Source of the DNA: Manis javanica
Lineage: Eukaryota; Chordata; Mammalia; Pholidota; Manidae
Direction of reading: 5' to 3'
Assembly: GCF_040802235.1 (NCBI RefSeq)
Contig: NC_133167.1
Location: 98,814,001-98,878,000 of the forward strand
DNA length: 64,000 bases
The position numbers and the translations under genes are program-made. This document shows positions 59,100 to 64,000 of the stretch, piece by piece (positions within the stretch are counted from its first letter, which is position 1; every line of letters starts with the position of its first letter). The notes under the pieces are model-generated. The model was not told the origin of the DNA. It searched no databases and saw only the letters and a program-made list of their open reading frames with translations.

Positions 59100-59345
59100 G
59101 TCGCACTGTAGGAGGAAATGATAGGTAATGAGGCCAGCAGAGTAAGGACTTCAGTCTCGGATTAAGGACTGTGAACTTCATTCAGGAACTGTTGTGAGCT
59201 TTTAAGAAAAGAAGTAACATAAATGGAACTATGCTTGAAAATGTACCTCGTCTCCATACGTAATCTGAAGTATGGGACAAAGAGGAAATGGAGTCGACAG
59301 CAGACTCCAAGTGAAATGAAATGAGTCCTTAGACCAGGATAAATA
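59100..59345 (-). repeat. L2 LINE fragment, antisense
   Basis: Reverse-complement L2 phrases: 'aggtaatgaggccagcagag', 'gactgtgaacttcattcagg', 'gagcttttaagaaaagaagt', then 'aacataaatggaactatg'. Diverged. Confidence 0.5.
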
Positions 59346-59439
59346 TACTCTTTTGCTTTGCTGAGGCAACCTACTGGAGATACAATGATAGTAATAATAA
59401 TGGCAATAGTGACGATGATGACATTAGATTAAAACTTGG

Positions 59440-59510
59440 CAGCACTTAGCAAGTACCAAGTCATGCAGTAAACGTCTTACGTCTATTAACTCAGAATATG
59501 TGACTGAGTT
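59440..59510 (-). repeat. MIR/L2-type 3' fragment, antisense
   Basis: 'cagcacttagcaagtaccaa' followed by 'cgtcttacgtctattaactc' matches the antisense MIR phrase around 'gtgctaagcgctttacatgt'. Short. Confidence 0.4.
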
Positions 59511-59514
59511 CACT

Positions 59515-60510
59515 AGAGTGACATGGAAGAACTTCTGTTCCAGTGTAAGGAATGTCAGGCTTGCTGACAAGAAGAAAACAAGAGTTAAAGCAAACCTATA
59601 TGTCCCATCATTTGAAAAAATTTGCTATTTTTATTGATGGAAAAGGAGTTTTTGAAGGCAGTTTTCAAGGAGAGTGGAAAGAGTCATTTCATTTTGGGAT
59701 GTCAATCATGGAATGTTATTATAGAATGGAAGTAATATTCTGGAGTCAGCAGGCCTTCTGGGCCTGCATCATGGTTCAGAGATCAGGAATTATGACTCCT
59801 AAAATGTAAACCAGAAGCAAATATACATTTTGGAATTTATTTCTAATTTTTCCAGATATACCTCTTTTCTCTCCAGGTAGATTATGAATCTCCATCAAGA
59901 CACAGAAACTATTTTTGTAGTGTTTAACTAGACACTCAGATATATTAATATATGTTTTTTAAATACATGTGTTAGGAACAAACCTGCATGATATTTTCCC
60001 CATAAATTACAGTGAACATAGCAATTCTAATTCTGGTAAGATGCAATCCTAACAAGTTTAATGCCAACTTTAAAATTAAAAGCACTGCATTTAATCACTG
60101 ATAATCCTGAGAAACCCATTAACTTGGAAAACAATCCTCACCTAATTTGCCAGTGATCCAAGAAGCAAGGCCCTGGTGGTGCTTTGATTCATAAACTGGA
60201 TAGTGTTGGAGCCATCTGTTATGTTCAAAAAGCCAAAGTCTATGTTGGGCTATTTTCAAGCATTGAAATTAATCTTATTTTTAAACACTGAAATTGATAT
60301 CAAATATTTTCCTATTCATAAACACCTTGATTTCTAATTGCAAAGTGAACTTTAGTAACCATATTTCAGTAGTGTATTTGAAAGCAGCAATCTAGGGTGA
60401 CAATAGTATTTGTCCATTGTTTATTATTTTCAATTTTAAAAATTAAACTTGTGAACTTGAAAAATACATGGTGAGAATATGGGAAGGGAGAAGGTATTTT
60501 TGAGGGGGTA
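59515..60510. other. Unannotated AT-rich sequence
   Basis: No recognised element. The plus frame 59552-59809 (85 codons) has no known motif. Confidence 0.35.
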
Positions 60511-60523
60511 AAAGAATACGTGA
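60511..60523 (+). repeat. Target-site duplication of truncated L1 (left copy)
   Basis: AAAGAATACGTGA; the right copy at 61087-61099 reads AAAGAATGCGTGA, one transition different. The flank before it is GTA, giving a TA/AAAG nick close to the L1 endonuclease preference. Confidence 0.85.
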
Positions 60524-61086
60524 ACTATTTACAATAGCCAAGAAATGGAAGCAACGTTGCTAAGTGTCCATCAGTAGATGAACGGATAAAGAAGATGTGG
60601 CACATGTACACAATGGAATATTATTCAGCCATAAGAAGAAAACACATCCTACCATTTGCAACAGCATAGATGGAATTGGAGGGTATTATGCTCGGTGAGG
60701 TGGGCTGGGCGGAGGGTGACAGGTGCCAGATGATTTCACTCATCTGTGGAGTGTAAGAACAAAGAAAAAACTGACGGAACAAAACAGCAGCAGACTCACA
60801 GAACCCAAGAATGGACTAACAGTTACCAAAGGGAACAGGACAGGGGAGTCCGGGGGTAAGGGAGGGAGAAGGGGAATAAGGGGCAGTACGATTAGCACAC
60901 ATACCAAAGGCAGGGGCACGGGGAAGGCAGTATAGCAGAGAAGACAAGTAGTGACTCTATAGCATCTTACTATGCTGATGGACAGTGACTTCAATGGGGT
61001 GTGTGGTGGGGACTTGATAATGGGGGGAATCTAGTAACCATAGTGTTGCTCATGTAATTGTAGATTAAAGATACCAAAAAAAAAAA
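60524..61086 (+). mobile_element. 5'-truncated L1 (3' end only)
   Basis: A 563-bp plus-strand L1 starting within the ORF2 C-terminus (translation of 60524 onward gives LFTIAKKWKQ, then YTMEYYSAIRRKHILPFAT) and ending in an A-tail at about 61074-61086. The 3'UTR is homologous to that of the minus-strand full-length copy ('tctatagcatcttactatgc', 'tgatggacagtgactt', 'ttgctcatgtaattgtag'). It holds a G-quadruplex-type tract at 60852-60874. The duplication with one mismatch and the intact tail mark it as one of the younger insertions here. Confidence 0.93.
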
Positions 61087-61099
61087 AAAGAATGCGTGA
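61087..61099 (+). repeat. Target-site duplication of truncated L1 (right copy)
   Basis: AAAGAATGCGTGA directly after the A-tail; pairs with 60511-60523. The first As could belong to the tail. Confidence 0.85.
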
Positions 61100-61104
61100 G
61101 ATGA

Positions 61105-61455
61105 AGGCGGGGTGGCAGCAAACCGAGGCGAGAGCTCCAGAGACAGCTGGAAGGAGCGAGAGGTCTTTGTTAATTACATATGAATGTGGCATTATGTTCC
61201 CTGCAAAAAAAGAAGAAAGGAAACAAATGATCTGTGTTCTATTTTAGCAAATGCTGTGACTCTCCCGCTTCCATTCTATGTATGCACGGACTAGAATCCA
61301 TTCAATATGAGGCAAATGTTTCTGAAACATTTCCCCCCGCTCTTTGGCTATCTTTAAGAAGCTTGAGACGTGTGTAGATAAAGCAGAAATGCGAATCACA
61401 CCCATTGATAAACAATTAGGAGGCTTTGGCTGAAAAATATCCCTCACACATGGGT
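61105..61455. other. Unannotated, repeat-free sequence
   Basis: Balanced, repeat-free sequence bordered by the truncated L1 and the homeodomain-type cluster at 61457. A minus frame at 61244-61447 has no recognised motif. Plausibly regulatory because of its neighbour, but unproven. Confidence 0.35.
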
Positions 61456-61456
61456 G

Positions 61457-61480
61457 TAATTAATCAATTAGATTAATTAG
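61457..61480. promoter_or_regulatory. Cluster of TAATTA/ATTA homeodomain-type sites
   Basis: Within 24 bp there are two TAATTA-type cores (61457-61462 and 61474-61479) and an ATCAATTA word between them (61463-61470). Further ATTA-type words lie nearby (for example 61172-61177 and 61411-61416). Homeodomain proteins bind such cores, and paired or clustered cores are common in developmental enhancers. Confidence 0.4.
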
Positions 61481-61484
61481 AAGT

Positions 61485-62094
61485 ATTTCACCGAAGGCTG
61501 ACCAGGTCTGAAGTGGAGAGCTCAGCCCTCTGAACAGAGTATTTTGGTTATTTACTAAACGGATGCTTGCTGCTGAATGAAGACAGTTTAAATCCCTTTC
61601 TGGCAATACACCAACTGTTTAGCTAGGCTTTGACCAAAGAAGAGAATTCAACTAACTTGCCTTTAGTGTGTTACCTCTCAGGACAGATCCTTGGAATCCA
61701 ACTTATTACCTATTTATTCATTTATATATAGTATACTGTCCATTTCAATTACTGTGTTATTGAACAGTTTTGGAGAAATTTCTGTAAGAATACCAATTTA
61801 TACCATTTCTATAAGAACACCAATTTATACCACATAAACTTATGGTTTCCTGCCTTAAGTCTATTCAGTGTTACTCAGCAATATTTTAGATAAAAATATG
61901 AAAAATGAATTCTTATTTATGAAAATGATCAAAGTTTAGAGCCTGACTGTCTTTAATTTGGAAGGTACACTATCTTAACTTTATACACTACTGTTTTATA
62001 GGGTCAAAATTGATTGCATGGTTCCCCGTAAGTATAATAGAAATACTTCTTCAAAAATCATTTCACAAATACAGCACATAAAACTGACGTACTG
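61485..62094. other. Unannotated sequence with a 27-bp tandem duplication
   Basis: Two adjacent copies of a 27-bp unit lie at about 61780-61833 (TTCTRTAAGAAYACCAATTT followed by ATACCA), differing at two positions. Otherwise no recognised element. Confidence 0.6.
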
Positions 62095-62097
62095 CAG

Positions 62098-62440
62098 GAG
62101 TGACGTCAGCAAGGTGACAAAAAAGATGTGTCTCCCTCCACCCAACAACAATCTTGCATCCATCCACAGACCAAAGCACTTTTCTGGGAGCTCTGGAATT
62201 CAGGTGGTAGACTGAAACCCCGGTATAGTCTGCAATAGACGAGCGCTTGTCTGAGAAGGCAGCTGACTTGATGGCCAAACTTCTGTGGACCTGGATGGCT
62301 GGGGACCTGGACGTGGTCTGTGACCTGCCTGCAGGCTCCCTCAGCCACGGTCCAGGGGCCCCTGGAGAACTCACTTAGGCAATCACCTGCAGAGCAGAGA
62401 GTCTGTGCAAATCTGGATGTCTGGCAGAGAACTTCTGCCA
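62098..62440 (+). mobile_element. L1 5'UTR-like segment
   Basis: Begins GTGACGTCAGCAAGGTGACA, which resembles the start of old L1 5'UTRs (TGACGTCAGCAAGATGGC), and continues GC-rich with further 5'UTR character. Frames on both strands (62063-62374, 62106-62441) are unsupported. It is followed directly by L1 3'-end sequence. Confidence 0.5.
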
Positions 62441-62444
62441 TTAT

Positions 62445-62870
62445 GTTTCAGCAAAACGATAGTGGAATATTACTATTCAGCTATGAAAAAGAAGATTATC
62501 CTGCCCTTTGTGACAATAAGAATGGACCTTGAGGGCATTATGCTAAGGGAGATAAGTCAGAGAAAGGCAAATGCTATGAAAGATCACTTATGTGTGGAAT
62601 CCTAAAAAGCTGAACTTAAAGCCACAGAGAATAGAATGGTGGTGACCAGGTAGTGACCATTCCAAGGAGGCAGTGGCTTTGTTCAGAGACAGGCCTGGGA
62701 CAGAATGGATGGAAATTTTGCAACTGGGTAGATGTGAAAGTAAAGAAGAGGGAAAAGGCTGGAATAGACTGGAATGAGACAGAATGGAGTAGGATGGAAT
62801 GGGATAGAATGGAATGTCAGGGAGGTGATAATGCTAGAAACTGGTATCATTAAAACAGGAAAATACATAT
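62445..62870 (+). mobile_element. L1 3'-end segment joined to a 5'UTR
   Basis: 'gtggaatattactattcagc', 'tatgaaaaagaagattatcc', 'gaatggaccttgagggcatt' and 'tgctaagggagataagtcag' are the ORF2 C-terminal/3'UTR junction of L1. No ORF1 or ORF2 body lies between it and the 5'UTR-like segment at 62098, so about 5 kb of element is missing. 3' end not defined. Confidence 0.6.
62755..62816 (+). repeat. Degenerate TGGAA pentamer repeat
   Basis: GGAATR/TGGAA-type words recur about ten times (GGAATAGACTGGAATGAGAC and so on), a degenerate GGAAT array inside the L1 3' segment. Confidence 0.7.
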
Positions 62871-62874
62871 ATAC

Positions 62875-63117
62875 AGGTCATAAAAGAAATGAATTCGTTT
62901 TTGGCCATTTGAAGATGCTTTGGGAAATCCAGTAGATACATCAATAGTCAGAAATAACTGAATCTCAAAGAAGAGATTAGGCAGAGAGATATGAATCTGG
63001 AAGTAATCTGTAAAGAAATGATAATTGATGTCATAAAAGTGGATGAGATTTTTCTGGAAAGTGCAAAGAGAAAACCTAGAGGGAACTCTGAGCAACTGTA
63101 ATACTCAGGGAACAAAG
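62875..63117. other. Unannotated AT-rich sequence
   Basis: Nothing recognised; minus-strand frames here overlap and are unsupported. Confidence 0.3.
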
Positions 63118-63157
63118 ACTTATGAGTCAAATACCCTACTTATGAGTCAAATACCCT
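63118..63157 (+). repeat. Perfect tandem duplication, 20-bp unit x2, with AP-1 site
   Basis: Units 63118-63137 and 63138-63157 are identical (ACTTATGAGTCAAATACCCT). Each contains TGAGTCA, the AP-1 consensus, so the duplication places two AP-1 sites 20 bp (about two helical turns) apart. Confidence 0.95.
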
Positions 63158-63159
63158 AC

Positions 63160-64000
63160 AGTTTAGCACAAACTTAACTGGCTAACATACTTTTCTCTAG
63201 CATGCTAGGAAATCGAGGATAAAGTAATCATATTAATGACAAGAGGAGTAATAATACTAAAATGCATAAAACAACGCACTATCACATATTGGTATTAATA
63301 GGGGAATTGAAACTTAATTCACAGGAAAGACCATTGTATTTAACCAAGGAATCCAGGCATGCCTGAATCACCTCTCCACAAGGTTTCCAAGGCACATTTA
63401 TGTGCAGAACAACAATGGAAAGTGTCTAATGGACCAAGGATCACAGCTTATTGTTAGCCGGGCTCTGGCTGGCAGGCTCCACTGCAGAGAACTTTAATAA
63501 GCTGGGATGGTCACAGTGCTTTATCCTAAAATCCACAGGTCTAAATTATGTTGAAGTAAAACAGAAATACAAAAAAACGAATACAAAGCTCTCTACCGCC
63601 GGCTGAACATTGGATAAAAACACGAGATGGCTGGGCTTCTGTCATTGCCCTGCAGAGATGGGAGAAAGCCAGACCTCAGCAGAGGCAGCTTGACACAGTG
63701 ACTCACTGGAAACGTGATGTTCTCTGTGCCCTTCAGTCTGGTCATTGCTAATGGGTGTTTCTCTCCTCCGGGGGTGATGTAAAGAGGAGAAAGTTGTCTT
63801 GCCTACCCTGCAGTCATACATGATACAATAGCTCAGTGAATTCTCATTACAGCCTCTTATAATGTACATTATCATCTCTATTTTGCACATTATAAAAAAG
63901 TTTCCAGTGCAGTAAATATTACTCATGATATTTTAAAAATTAAAAATTAACAAAGCTAGAATTCAGATCTGGTTCTGACTCTGAGTACAGTCTGTCTTCT
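63160..64000. other. Unannotated sequence to window end
   Basis: Moderately AT-rich with no recognised repeat or gene. The minus frame 63642-63926 (94 codons) has no known motif. Confidence 0.35.

Noticed and set aside
62063..62441. Two overlapping minus frames of 103-111 codons
   Set aside because: They cover the L1 5'UTR-like segment and have no recognisable motif.
1..64000. CRISPR arrays, operons, phage or insertion-sequence elements
   Set aside because: The repeats are mammalian retroelements and microsatellites; no spaced direct-repeat arrays or prokaryotic gene organisation.
1..64000. tRNA or rRNA genes
   Set aside because: No cloverleaf with A/B box promoter in proper spacing and no rRNA segments were noticed; MIR tRNA-like parts are SINE remnants.

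Overview
The window is nuclear DNA from a placental mammal. It is AT-rich and lacks operons or dense coding. It is layered with ancient mammalian interspersed repeats (L2, MIR, MaLR-type LTRs, L1M/HAL1-like LINEs) and with younger L1 copies that still show target-site duplications. I found no primate Alu, rodent B1/B2, carnivore SINEC, ruminant BOV or equid ERE elements. The L1 3' ends look like those of laurasiatherian mammals. A laurasiathere with few active SINEs, such as a pangolin, is a guess and not a demonstration. I recognise no protein-coding gene: no reading frame matches a cellular protein, and the longest ones are simple-repeat or L1 artefacts. The window reads as a gene desert or the interior of a very large intron.

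Layout. 1-3190 is AT-rich with one MIR. 3190-4880 is GC-rich: a strong CTCF-type motif at 3243-3258, a CpG-rich block with a GC box at about 3500-3740, and an L2 copy. 4895-5288 is a long TG/TA purine-pyrimidine repeat. 5290-14330 is mostly unannotated. 14423-20829 is a full-length L1 on the minus strand, with 5'UTR, ORF1, ORF2 and 3'UTR, a 12-bp target-site duplication and a textbook TT/AAAA endonuclease site. It is inserted inside an L2 copy whose two halves can be rejoined. 21160-28860 is a mosaic of L2, MaLR-like LTR, two L1M/HAL1-like fragments and a fragmented L1 with a 5' inversion.

28860-53390 is mostly unique AT-rich sequence with scattered MIR, L2, MaLR and microsatellites. It also holds a 921-nt stretch broken by one stop codon (49134-50054) and a TATA box followed by a (CG)n tract near 50700. 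53400-54590 is a truncated plus-strand L1 carrying a nested retroposed 3' end of about 110 bp. 55600-55935 is a CpG island ending in a good splice donor, the best candidate for a promoter and first exon here. 60524-61086 is a truncated L1 with a 13-bp target-site duplication. 62095-62620 joins an L1 5'UTR-like segment to an L1 3' end, and the right edge carries a duplicated AP-1 site.

Functional interpretation is limited to the L1 machinery (ORF1 RNA-binding protein, ORF2 endonuclease/reverse transcriptase, now broken) and to candidate regulatory DNA. All repeat family names are from memory of consensus sequences; no database search was run.
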